Positions 1 through 5,430 of a stretch of DNA of 8,137 nucleotides are shown in pieces. A program made the translations under genes and the position numbers. The notes beneath the pieces were generated by a model. It had not been told where the DNA came from and did no database searches. It saw only the letters and a list, made by a program, of their open reading frames with translations. The DNA is taken from NCBI GenBank assembly GCA_016793305.1, contig JAEUHU010000346.1:1-8137 (forward strand). The letters are read 5' to 3'. This stretch comes from Planctomycetota bacterium (GTDB lineage Bacteria; Planctomycetota; UBA1135; UBA2386). Positions within the stretch are counted from its first letter, which is position 1, and each line of letters starts with the position of its first letter.

Positions 1-1
1 G

Positions 2-1597
2 GACCAGTACGGCGACAGCTGCGAGAAGTGCGGCGCCACCTACCCGGCGACCGAACTGAAGAACCCGCGCAGCGTGCACTCCGGAGCCACCCCCGAGCTG
101 CGGCCGAGCACGCAGCTGTTCGTGCAGCTGCAGCCGCTGCAGGCCCTGTTGACGGAGTGGACGCAGAAGAGCGGGGCCCTGCAGGCCGAGGTCGCCAACT
201 ACCTCGCCGGCCACTTCCTCGACAAGCCACTGCAGGACTGGGACGTGTCGCGGCCGGCACCCTACTTCGGGTTCGAGATCCCCGACGCGAAGGGTCAGTA
301 CTGGTACGTCTGGTTCGACGCGCCGATCGGCTACCTCGCGGCGACCAAGGAGTGGTGCGACGGCACCGGCGGGTCGCTCGACGCCTGGTGGAGGAACCCG
401 GCCTGCGAGATCGTGCACTTCCTCGGCAAGGACATCACCTACTTCCACACGCTGTTCTGGCCGGCCCTGCTGCACGTCGGCGGCTACCAGTTGCCGAGCC
501 GCATCCAGATCCACGGCTTCCTGCGCGTCGGCGGCGAGAAGATGTCGAAGTCGAAGGGCACCTTCGTCACCGCCCGCCAGTACCTCGAGGCCGGCCTCGA
601 CGCCGAGTTCCTGCGCTACTACTACGCCAGCAAGCTGAGCAACAAGATCGACGACCTCGACTTCCAGACCGACGAGTTCGTCGGCAAGGTGAACAGCGAC
701 CTGGTCGGGCGCGTCGTCAACCTCGCCAGCCGTTCGGCCCGGTTCGTGGAAGCGACCGGCCTGTCGACCCGCTATCCCGACGACGGCGGCCTGTTCGCAC
801 GTGCGGCGGCCCAGAGCGACGCGATCGCGGCCGCCTACGAGGCCTGCGACTACCGGGAGGCGATGCGCCTCGTGATGCTGCTGGCCGACGCCGCCAACGA
901 GTTCGTCGAGCAGAAGGCCCCCTGGACGCTGAAGAAGGACCCGGCGCGCGCGACCGAACTGCAGGACGTGTGCACGGTGGTGCTGAACCTGTTCCACCAG
1001 ATCGTCGTCTACCTGCAGCCGGTGCTACCGGAACTGGCGCGACGCGCGGGGCGCCTGCTCGGCAGCGCGTGCGACCGCTGGACCTTGGTGGGCACGCCGC
1101 TGGTCGGCTCGACGGTGGCGAAGTTCGAACACCTGCTGCAGCGGGTCGAGGTGGACAAGGTGCAGGCGATGTTCCAACCAGAGCCTTCGGTGGCACCGAC
1201 CACCCCGCCCACGGCCTCGCCGGCGAACAGCACCGCTCCGAACGACGCGCTGGCGAAGGAACCACTCGCAGCGGAGATCTCGATCGACGACTTCCTGAGG
1301 GTCGACCTGCGCATCGCCCAGATCGTCGCTGCGGAAGCGGTGCCCGAGGCGAAGAAGCTGCTGCGACTGACCCTCAGCCTCGGCAGCGGCCCGACGCGCA
1401 ACGTGTTCGCCGGCATCAAGAGCGCCTACGAGCCAGCCCAACTGGTCGGGCGGCTGGTCGTGATGGTCGGCAACCTCGCCCCGCGCAAGATGAAGTTCGG
1501 CCTCAGCGAAGGCATGGTCATCGCGGCCGGGACCGACGGCGAGGTGTTCCTGCTGTCCCCGGACGCCGGGGCGAAGCCTGGGCAGCGGCTTCACTGA
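2..1597 (+). CDS. metG: Methionyl-tRNA synthetase with fused C-terminal tRNA-binding domain (5'-truncated by window edge)
   Basis: Charges tRNA-Met with methionine in the cytoplasm. The open frame runs from the first bases of the window, so the true start and the HIGH motif lie upstream; compared with E. coli MetG roughly the first 150 residues are missing. Visible: [12 protein letters not shown], carrying the second CxxC of the zinc knuckle (codons at 20-31); the [12 protein letters not shown] and WFDAPIGY stretches of the catalytic core; the KMSKS loop intact at 539-553; RYYYASKLS with NLASR; and the anticodon-binding helix bundle with APW (Trp codon 923-925). A Pro/Thr/Ala-rich linker (about 1170-1270) leads to a Trbp111-like OB-fold domain (1274-1594: [12 protein letters not shown] to GMVIAA) that aids tRNA binding or dimerisation in this class. 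The frame ends in TGA at 1595-1597. An internal GTG at 74 is inside the conserved core and is not the start. Gene identity is secure. Confidence 0.97.
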   Translation, partial: DQYGDSCEKCGATYPATELKNPRSVHSGATPELRPSTQLFVQLQPLQALLTEWTQKSGALQAEVANYLAGHFLDKPLQDWDVSRPAPYFGFEIPDAKGQYWYVWFDAPIGYLAATKEWCDGTGGSLDAWWRNPACEIVHFLGKDITYFHTLFWPALLHVGGYQLPSRIQIHGFLRVGGEKMSKSKGTFVTARQYLEAGLDAEFLRYYYASKLSNKIDDLDFQTDEFVGKVNSDLVGRVVNLASRSARFVEATGLSTRYPDDGGLFARAAAQSDAIAAAYEACDYREAMRLVMLLADAANEFVEQKAPWTLKKDPARATELQDVCTVVLNLFHQIVVYLQPVLPELARRAGRLLGSACDRWTLVGTPLVGSTVAKFEHLLQRVEVDKVQAMFQPEPSVAPTTPPTASPANSTAPNDALAKEPLAAEISIDDFLRVDLRIAQIVAAEAVPEAKKLLRLTLSLGSGPTRNVFAGIKSAYEPAQLVGRLVVMVGNLAPRKMKFGLSEGMVIAAGTDGEVFLLSPDAGAKPGQRLH

Positions 1598-1640
1598 GCC
1601 GGGCGCCGCAACGCGGGACCCACCACCGGCCACGTTGCCA

Positions 1641-1685
1641 CTGGCTGCGCTACCCCTGACTGCGCTGCCCCTGACTGCGCTGCCC
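1641..1685. repeat. 15-bp tandem repeat, three copies
   Basis: Three head-to-tail copies of a 15-bp unit lie 43 bases after the metG stop: ctggctgcgctaccc (1641-1655), then ctgactgcgctgccc twice (1656-1670, 1671-1685). Copies 2 and 3 are identical; copy 1 differs at two positions. The unit length is a multiple of three, but no convincing gene crosses it. There are no spacers, so it is not a CRISPR. It may be a slippage-prone minisatellite; no function is visible. Confidence 0.9.
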
Positions 1686-1695
1686 CAGTACGTGA

Positions 1696-1728
1696 AAGCG
1701 GGGCCGGCATTGCTGCCGAGCCCCGCTT
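1696..1728. terminator. Hairpin between convergent genes, probable bidirectional terminator
   Basis: The left arm aagcggggc-cggca (1696-1709) pairs with tgccg-A-gccccgctt (1714-1728). This gives 14 base pairs with one bulged A at 1719 and a four-base loop (ttgc). It sits about 100 bases after the metG stop and about 50 bases after the stop of the opposite-strand lysine-rich gene, the expected place for a shared terminator. Neither side has a long U tract: the - strand reads CTTTCACG and the + strand CTTCGTTCC. Intrinsic termination is therefore probable but not certain. Confidence 0.6.
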
Positions 1729-1780
1729 CGTTCCAGGCGCCCGCGACGGTGGCCGAAGCCACGTCAGCGGGAAAGGAAGG

Positions 1781-1852
1781 TCACTTCTTGGCCTTCTTCT
1801 TCGAGGCCTTCTTCGCCTTCTTCGCCTTCTTAGCCTTCTTCTTGGCAGCCAT
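1781..1852 (-). CDS. 23-residue lysine/alanine-rich basic peptide
   Basis: A very small gene, ATG at 1850-1852 and TGA at 1781-1783, encoding 14 Lys, 7 Ala, 1 Ser and the initiator Met, in KKA/KAKKA repeats. The start is supported by AAGGA at 1861-1865, eight bases upstream; the same frame is open further upstream, but that part has no coding character. No fold, signal or membrane segment is present. The composition resembles the Lys/Ala-rich tails of bacterial histone H1-like (Hc1-type) proteins, so binding to DNA, RNA or another polyanion is a reasonable inference, not shown. It is preceded by about 350 bases without a gene, so it is probably transcribed alone, and is followed by a hairpin. 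Alternatives: a chance low-complexity frame, or the remnant of a longer H1-like gene. Confidence 0.6.
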   Translation of the reverse strand: MAAKKKAKKAKKAKKASKKKAKK

Positions 1853-1860
1853 TTGCTGAG

Positions 1861-1865
1861 TCCTT
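1861..1865 (-). promoter_or_regulatory. Ribosome binding site of the lysine-rich peptide
   Basis: AAGGA on the - strand, eight bases before the ATG at 1852. It is the main argument that the short Lys/Ala frame is translated from that ATG and not as the tail of the longer open frame. Confidence 0.55.
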
Positions 1866-1993
1866 GTTAGGGTTTCGGTAGGGAAGACCGGCGTTGGCCA
1901 CCATAGCTTGGGAGCCTCCGCTAACCGGCCACAAGGATGATCGGCAATCGCCTCGCCGGAATTCACACGGAACTCCCGTGGCAAGGCCAGGAT

Positions 1994-2005
1994 AGTGCAT
2001 GCACT
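1994..2005. promoter_or_regulatory. 12-bp perfect palindrome, possible operator
   Basis: agtgcatgcact reads the same on both strands. It lies in the most AT-rich part of the intergenic region, about 140 bases upstream of the lysine-rich gene's start. On the - strand it overlaps a TATCCT hexamer (cactatcctgg), a weak -10-like sequence. A dimeric regulator could bind here. Only this one copy was noticed, so the role is speculative. Confidence 0.3.
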
Positions 2006-2144
2006 CATTTGCGAATCAGAATCAAACATCGATTCCAACGAGCACAGCCACCTTGTGAACCGGACTCGAGACGTCGTCGAGAGTGCGCGTGTTTTTTTCT
2101 GCAGGACCTTGCGCAACGGGTGAGCTGGGGGCCCGGAAACCGAC

Positions 2145-2180
2145 GCGGGCCACGACGAGGAGACCCCCGTCGTGGCCCGC
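2145..2180 (-). terminator. Strong hairpin after the Roadblock gene, probable terminator of the - strand cluster
   Basis: gcgggccacgacg (2145-2157) and cgtcgtggcccgc (2168-2180) form a perfect 13-bp, GC-rich stem with a ten-base loop. Reading the - strand it begins 29 bases after the stop codon of the MglB-like gene. It is followed by GTCGGTTTCC, so the U tract is weak. Position and stem strength favour a terminator for the GTPase/Roadblock transcript. Confidence 0.65.
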
Positions 2181-2209
2181 ATCCACGCGCCAAGGACGCG
2201 TCGCAGCGC

Positions 2210-2728
2210 TCAGTCGAACAACTTGTCGAGCGTCTTCTTCGCGTCGGTGCCGTACTCGGCACCGAGGCCGGCGTCGTCGACGTCGCGCTCGATCGCTTCG
2301 CGGTAGATGTCGGCGAGCTTCTTCGCCGTCTCACTGGCGTAGAGCCGCACCATGCCGACCGTCGTGCGGTCGTCGAACAGGATCGTCAACAGCGTGCGAT
2401 CGCCGACGAGCGACAGCTGGATGTTGTCGCGCTCCCCCTGGTGGAACATCGCCGTGAATTCTTCTTCACCGAGCAGTCGAGCCATCTCCTTGGTGGCCGC
2501 GAACGAACCGGCGACGAGCGCCGAGATCGTGTCGATGTCGATCGTGCGCAGTTCGCCTCGCTTGGTGACGAGGTGCCCTTCCTTGTCGATCAGCAGCGCG
2601 CACTTGGCGCCTGACAGCCGCAGGAACTCGGCGAGCAGCTTGTCGATGCGATCGACGTCCTCCTTGTAGAAGGTCAGTCGATCGTGGCGCAGACGCTCGT
2701 TCTGCGACATCCGTTTCGGGTCGGCCAT
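2210..2728 (-). CDS. Roadblock/LC7 domain protein, MglB-like (candidate GTPase regulator)
   Basis: 172 residues, soluble, with no signal peptide or membrane helix. After a charged N-terminal stretch of about 25 residues comes a Roadblock/LC7 fold: helix (IDKLLAEFLRLSG), strand-turn-strand (KCALLIDKEGHLVTKRGE), long helix (DTISALVAGSFAATKEMARLL), then a beta meander (AMFHQGERDNIQLSLVGDR, LLTILFDDRTTVGMVRLYA) and closing helices. Length and layout resemble MglB, the dimeric GAP and partner of MglA. The gene sits directly after the MglA-like gene, 16 bases from its stop, so this is the likeliest cognate regulator here. The start at 2726-2728 has AGGT six bases upstream; Met7 is a possible alternative. 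The C-terminal 30 residues are acidic and helical and could be a partner-binding tail. Domain assignment is firm; GAP activity is inferred from the family and the gene order. Confidence 0.88.
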   Translation of the reverse strand: MADPKRMSQNERLRHDRLTFYKEDVDRIDKLLAEFLRLSGAKCALLIDKEGHLVTKRGELRTIDIDTISALVAGSFAATKEMARLLGEEEFTAMFHQGERDNIQLSLVGDRTLLTILFDDRTTVGMVRLYASETAKKLADIYREAIERDVDDAGLGAEYGTDAKKTLDKLFD

Positions 2729-2744
2729 GGGATGACCTAGTGCC

Positions 2745-3689
2745 TCACTGGTTGCCGAGGTAGAACCAGGCGACGCCGGCGGCCGCCGCCATCAGCATCA
2801 CCGTCAGGGCGATCACCACGCCCGTGGCTCCCTTCTTGGCGGCGGGTGCGGCGGCCGGCGCTGCTGGCGCGGCACTGGCGCGCTTCGGTGCGGCGGCTGC
2901 CGCCGCCGGCTTCGCAGCCGCTCGCGCCGTCGGCGCTGCGGCGGGAGCTGGCTTGCGGGCCGCAGCCGGAGCCGCGGCGGGCTTGCCCGCTGCCGTGGGA
3001 CGCGCGGCCGGAGCCGCGGCCTTGGCCACCGGAGCCGGTGCCGGTGCTGCCGCCACCGGAGCCTTCGCCGCCGGCTTGGCGGCCGGCTTGCGCGGGTTGC
3101 GTCCATCGATCTTCTCGATGCTCTCGAGCACCATCGCGGCCAGCGTCTTCAAGGTCGGGAACACACCCTCACCGGTGTAGGCCACGGCCTCGAAGGTCGG
3201 CACGCCGAACTTGTTGAGCCGCTTGTCCATCTCGGCGGTCGGCATCGCGTTCGGCAGGTCGCGCTTGTTGTACTGGATCACGTGCGGCAGCTCGCGCACG
3301 TCCTTGCCGTACTCGGCGAGGTTCTCGATCAGGTTCGAGTACGACTCGATGTTCTCGTCCATCTTCTCGGGATCCGAGTCGGCGACGAAGATCACGCCGT
3401 CCACGCCCTGCAGCACGAGCTTGCGCGTCGAGTTGTAGTAGACTTGGCCCGGCACCGTGTAGAGCTGGAACTTCGTCCGCATGCCGGCGACGTTGCCGAG
3501 GTCGAGCGGCATGAAGTCGAAGAAGAGCGTGCGGTCCCCGTCCGTCGAGATGGAGGTCAGCTCCCCCTTGTTCTCCTCAGGGGCCTTCTGATGGACGATC
3601 TCGAGGTTGGTGGTCTTGCCACTCATCCCCGGGCCGTAGAAAACGACCTTGCAGTTGACTTCCTTCAGGGCGAAGTTGATCTGGACCAT
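2745..3689 (-). CDS. MglA-like small Ras-family GTPase with C-terminal membrane anchor
   Basis: 314 residues. Residues 1-195 are an MglA-type GTPase: INFALKEVNCK start, P-loop GPGMSGKT (19-26), switch region with TDGDRTLFFDF (Arg53), TVPGQ (78-82, Gln82) and NKRD (141-144). Positions 21, 53 and 82 match, without gaps, the Myxococcus MglA residues whose mutation impairs GTP hydrolysis, as recalled from the literature. So the enzyme looks active, and ATG 3687-3689 is the right start even though the ribosome binding site is poor. Unlike MglA (about 195 residues), the protein continues with an Ala/Pro/Lys low-complexity linker (199-286) and a hydrophobic helix (290-311) ending three residues from the C terminus. 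This is a tail-anchor layout that would hold the GTPase on the cytoplasmic face of the membrane. The MglB-like gene follows after 16 bases. Role (polarity, trafficking or surface function) is unknown. Confidence 0.93.
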   Translation of the reverse strand: MVQINFALKEVNCKVVFYGPGMSGKTTNLEIVHQKAPEENKGELTSISTDGDRTLFFDFMPLDLGNVAGMRTKFQLYTVPGQVYYNSTRKLVLQGVDGVIFVADSDPEKMDENIESYSNLIENLAEYGKDVRELPHVIQYNKRDLPNAMPTAEMDKRLNKFGVPTFEAVAYTGEGVFPTLKTLAAMVLESIEKIDGRNPRKPAAKPAAKAPVAAAPAPAPVAKAAAPAARPTAAGKPAAAPAAARKPAPAAAPTARAAAKPAAAAAAPKRASAAPAAPAAAPAAKKGATGVVIALTVMLMAAAAGVAWFYLGNQ

Positions 3690-3827
3690 GGTTCGACGCG
3701 TTTCCGCTGGTGGCTGCCGCCGCGGCCCGAGGATCGGACTGCGGCCACGTCCGAACATCGGTTGCGACCGCAGGCCTGCTTGAGTCGCTGGCCGAGATTC
3801 CAGGAACCGGGGGCTCCGTGGCGTCCT

Positions 3828-3887
3828 GGACTGGCGGTCGTGGAATCGGCGATCGGGGAATCGGCGGTCGGGGAATCGGCGATCGGG
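3828..3887. repeat. 15-bp tandem repeat, three good copies and one degenerate
   Basis: gaatcggcgatcggg (3843-3857), gaatcggcggtcggg (3858-3872) and gaatcggcgatcggg (3873-3887) stand head to tail; 3828-3842 (ggactggcggtcgtg) is a degenerate fourth copy matching about 11 of 15 positions. Copies 1 and 3 are identical. The unit has the same length as the array at 1641-1685 but an unrelated sequence. There are no spacers. It lies about 140 bases upstream of the GTPase start. Confidence 0.88.
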
Positions 3888-3945
3888 ACGCCCGAGGCAC
3901 CGCACTTCGCCCCCGCGCGGCGCGCAGGACGACCGGACGTCGACC

Positions 3946-3963
3946 GCCGGCCGAGTGGCCGGC
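3946..3963 (-). terminator. Short hairpin touching the stop codon of the small Roadblock gene
   Basis: gccggcc (3946-3952) and ggccggc (3957-3963) pair perfectly around a four-base loop (gagt). On the - strand the stem begins at the base right after the TGA at 3964-3966. No U tract follows. It could terminate or attenuate transcription, or protect a 3' end, between the two halves of the cluster; a chance GC-rich palindrome cannot be excluded. Confidence 0.4.
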
Positions 3964-4323
3964 TCAGGCCAGACGCGAGGCGCGGCGGATGCGGGACGCG
4001 GCGTCCTGCACCTGGCGCTGCGCGTGGCCGACTTCGGCGAACTGGTCGAACAGCACGACCAGGAAACTGTCGGCGAGGTCGACGAACACCGCCTTGCCGT
4101 GGGTCGCGTGCAGCGTGAGCTGCTGGCAACGGCCCATGCCCCCTTCCTCGAGGCTGCGGTTCGTCGTCATCAGCAGGTAGGAGGCCAGGCCCGCCAGCAC
4201 GTCGCCGCTCAGCGACGAGTCGAGCGAAGCAGCGGCCGTCAGGCCGTCGGTCGTCAGCACGGCGGCCCCGCGCACGCCCGGTGCGCGGCGCAACTCGACC
4301 ACGGCATCGTGGATCTTGCTCAT
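3964..4323 (-). CDS. Small Roadblock/LC7 domain protein
   Basis: 119 residues forming essentially one Roadblock/LC7 domain. An N-terminal helix (SKIHDAVVELRRAPGV) is followed by a beta hairpin with the family's Asp-Gly turn (GAAVLTTDGLTAAASL), a long helix (DVLAGLASYLLMTTNRSLEEG), a beta meander (QQLTLHATHGKAVFVDLADSFLVVLF) and a basic C-terminal helix. The start at 4321-4323 is decided by a strong GGAGGAG seven bases upstream; an in-frame ATG at 4344 would skip it and overlap the preceding gene. The upstream TPR-Roadblock stop is one base away (TGA-C-ATG), so translational coupling is likely. Such proteins dimerise and bind or regulate small GTPases; the GTPase gene downstream is the obvious candidate partner (inference). 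No motif shows whether it is an activator, a scaffold or a GAP. Confidence 0.85.
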   Translation of the reverse strand: MSKIHDAVVELRRAPGVRGAAVLTTDGLTAAASLDSSLSGDVLAGLASYLLMTTNRSLEEGGMGRCQQLTLHATHGKAVFVDLADSFLVVLFDQFAEVGHAQRQVQDAASRIRRASRLA

Positions 4324-4324
4324 G

Positions 4325-5422
4325 TCAGGTCTCCTCCACGGCATGAAGCGCGCTGGCGACGATCTCCTGCAATTCGGTCATCACCTGCGCCAGGTCCGTG
4401 CCGGCGTCGCACTGCACCGCGGCCAGGGCCTCGCCATAGACGCAGATGCAGACGTGCCCGAACGGCCCGTCGACCACGGTCTTGTTGGCGCTGCCGATGT
4501 CCAGGCGCTTGGCGAACCGGTGGGCCGCCTTCGCGACCACGCGCACGACCCGCAGGAACGGGTCCTTGCCGTCGCGGATCGCACCCTTCACCAGGGCCTT
4601 CGAGCCGCGGATGAACGTCGCCTTGCGCACGCCGGCGAGATCGGCGACGTGGGCCAGGCCGTCGCGCACGAGGGCCATCGACTCGTCCCCGGCGGGGCGC
4701 GGTGCTGCCGCCAGCGACGGATGGGCCAGCGAGCCGTGTGACTCGACCTCGTCGAGCAGGGCTTCGACGTCGTCGCCACGATCGGCGAGGCCCTGTACGT
4801 GCGCCAGCAGCGCTTGCAGCTCGGAGTCCTTGGGATCGAGTGCCTGCAGGTGACCCAGCAGTTCGCGGGCCTTCTTCACCGCACCGATGCGATACAGCAG
4901 TTCGCCGAGCAGCCGGCGCGACTCGGTGTCTTCGGGCGCCATCGCCACGGCCCGTTCGAGGCAACGCACCGCTTCGTTCCCTTCGCGCGCCGCGAGGTCA
5001 CGGTAGAAGGCCAGCAGGCGAGCCTGCCCCATCACCAGCCAGCAACCTGGATCGTCGGGAAAGCGCAGGCTCCACTCCTGACAGGTTGCGTGCAGGGCCG
5101 CGGCGTCGCCGAGATCGATCTGCAGCTGCGCCAGTTCGCGATAGAGCGCCGGGTTCGGCGCGCGCGTCAACTTGGCCCGCAGGTCTGCTGCCTGCCGCGT
5201 GCGCAGGCCACGCCGCGCGCAGTCGACCAGCTGCCGGAGTTCGGTCGACTTCGGGAACAGGGCGAGACCGTCCTCCGCGATCCGCTCGGCCTTGTCGTGC
5301 AGGTCGAGGTTGATGTAGACCTGCCCGAGGTCCACGAACGTGGAAGGGGAAGGAGTCTCGCGGGCCCGCTGCTCGAGCCGCCGCAGTTCCTTCCAGATCT
5401 TCATGCGCTGGATCAGGTGCAT
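4325..5422 (-). CDS. TPR protein with C-terminal Roadblock-like domain
   Basis: 365 residues, cytoplasmic, no signal or membrane helix. Residues about 27-230 are TPR-like helix pairs (TFVDLGQVYINLDLHDKAER; AVRCLERAVAMAPEDTESRR; LLGELLYRIGAVKKARELLG). A Pro/Ala linker (235-246) leads to a Roadblock/LC7-like domain (about 247-360), with helices LVRDGLAHVADLAGV and FLRVVRVVAKAAHRFAKRLDI and strands KTVVDGPFGHVCICVYGEALAAVQCD. The fusion suggests a scaffold bringing a GTPase or another Roadblock subunit to a TPR client. The start at 5420-5422 lies eight bases after the upstream stop; Met7 (5404) is also possible, and neither has a clear ribosome binding site. The stop is one base from the next start. 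The two neighbouring genes with TPR or Roadblock domains point to one complex (inference). The Roadblock assignment is by fold pattern and is weaker than for the two stand-alone proteins. Confidence 0.82.
   Translation of the reverse strand: MHLIQRMKIWKELRRLEQRARETPSPSTFVDLGQVYINLDLHDKAERIAEDGLALFPKSTELRQLVDCARRGLRTRQAADLRAKLTRAPNPALYRELAQLQIDLGDAAALHATCQEWSLRFPDDPGCWLVMGQARLLAFYRDLAAREGNEAVRCLERAVAMAPEDTESRRLLGELLYRIGAVKKARELLGHLQALDPKDSELQALLAHVQGLADRGDDVEALLDEVESHGSLAHPSLAAAPRPAGDESMALVRDGLAHVADLAGVRKATFIRGSKALVKGAIRDGKDPFLRVVRVVAKAAHRFAKRLDIGSANKTVVDGPFGHVCICVYGEALAAVQCDAGTDLAQVMTELQEIVASALHAVEET
4331..4337 (-). promoter_or_regulatory. Ribosome binding site of the small Roadblock gene
   Basis: GGAGGAG on the - strand, seven bases before the ATG at 4323 and inside the last codons of the TPR-Roadblock gene. 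It is the strongest such site seen in the window. It fixes the start of the 119-residue protein over the upstream in-frame ATG and suggests high or coupled translation. Confidence 0.8.
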
Positions 5423-5430
5423 GGCGATGT

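Larger units (their letters stand above)
1853..2209. other. Intergenic region with lower GC content
   Basis: About 350 bases between the lysine-rich gene and the Roadblock gene, both on the - strand. Its middle (about 1960-2060) is clearly richer in A and T than the rest of the window, as promoter regions in GC-rich genomes often are, so it probably drives the lysine-rich gene. I could not find a -35/-10 pair that fits a consensus with good spacing. It contains a 12-bp palindrome (1994-2005), a run of seven T (2092-2098) and a strong hairpin (2145-2180). The frames open across it have no recognisable protein character and no tRNA-like fold was seen. Confidence 0.6.
3690..3963. other. Intergenic gap inside the cluster
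   Basis: 274 bases separate the GTPase start from the stop of the next Roadblock gene upstream on the - strand. They contain a 15-bp tandem repeat (3828-3887), a 10-bp palindrome gcaggcctgc (3770-3779) and a hairpin touching the stop codon (3946-3963). The GTPase frame stays open through most of it, but the encoded Arg/Pro repeats have no similarity to the MglA family. It may hold a separate promoter for the GTPase/Roadblock pair; none could be recognised. Confidence 0.6.

Noticed and set aside
717..1762. Long - strand open frames opposite metG.
   Set aside because: They are antisense to conserved synthetase sequence and have the Arg/Ser/Pro-rich composition of shadow frames.
2065..2098. Run of seven T on the + strand after a possible stem (ctcga 2065-2069, tcgag 2077-2081), as a + strand terminator.
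   Set aside because: The stem has only five pairs and lies ten bases from the T run. No + strand gene ends nearby, since metG stops almost 500 bases earlier.
1853..2182. Upstream extension of the lysine-rich frame to a 133-residue protein.
   Set aside because: The added part has no recognisable domain and covers the hairpin and the AT-richer intergenic DNA; the ATG at 1852 has its own ribosome binding site.
2824..3217. + strand Ala-rich and Pro-rich frames opposite the GTPase linker.
   Set aside because: They are mirror translations of the low-complexity linker; the - strand frame carries the GTPase motifs.
3828..3887. CRISPR-like array.
   Set aside because: The copies are directly adjacent without spacers and only 15 bases long; no cas genes are present.
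3690..3905. In-frame extension of the GTPase with an upstream start at 3905, adding 72 residues rich in Arg and Pro with PDRRF repeats.
   Set aside because: The MglA family begins at the ATG at 3689, where the alignment with known MglA starts without gaps. The extension only translates the 15-bp tandem repeat and other GC-rich intergenic DNA.
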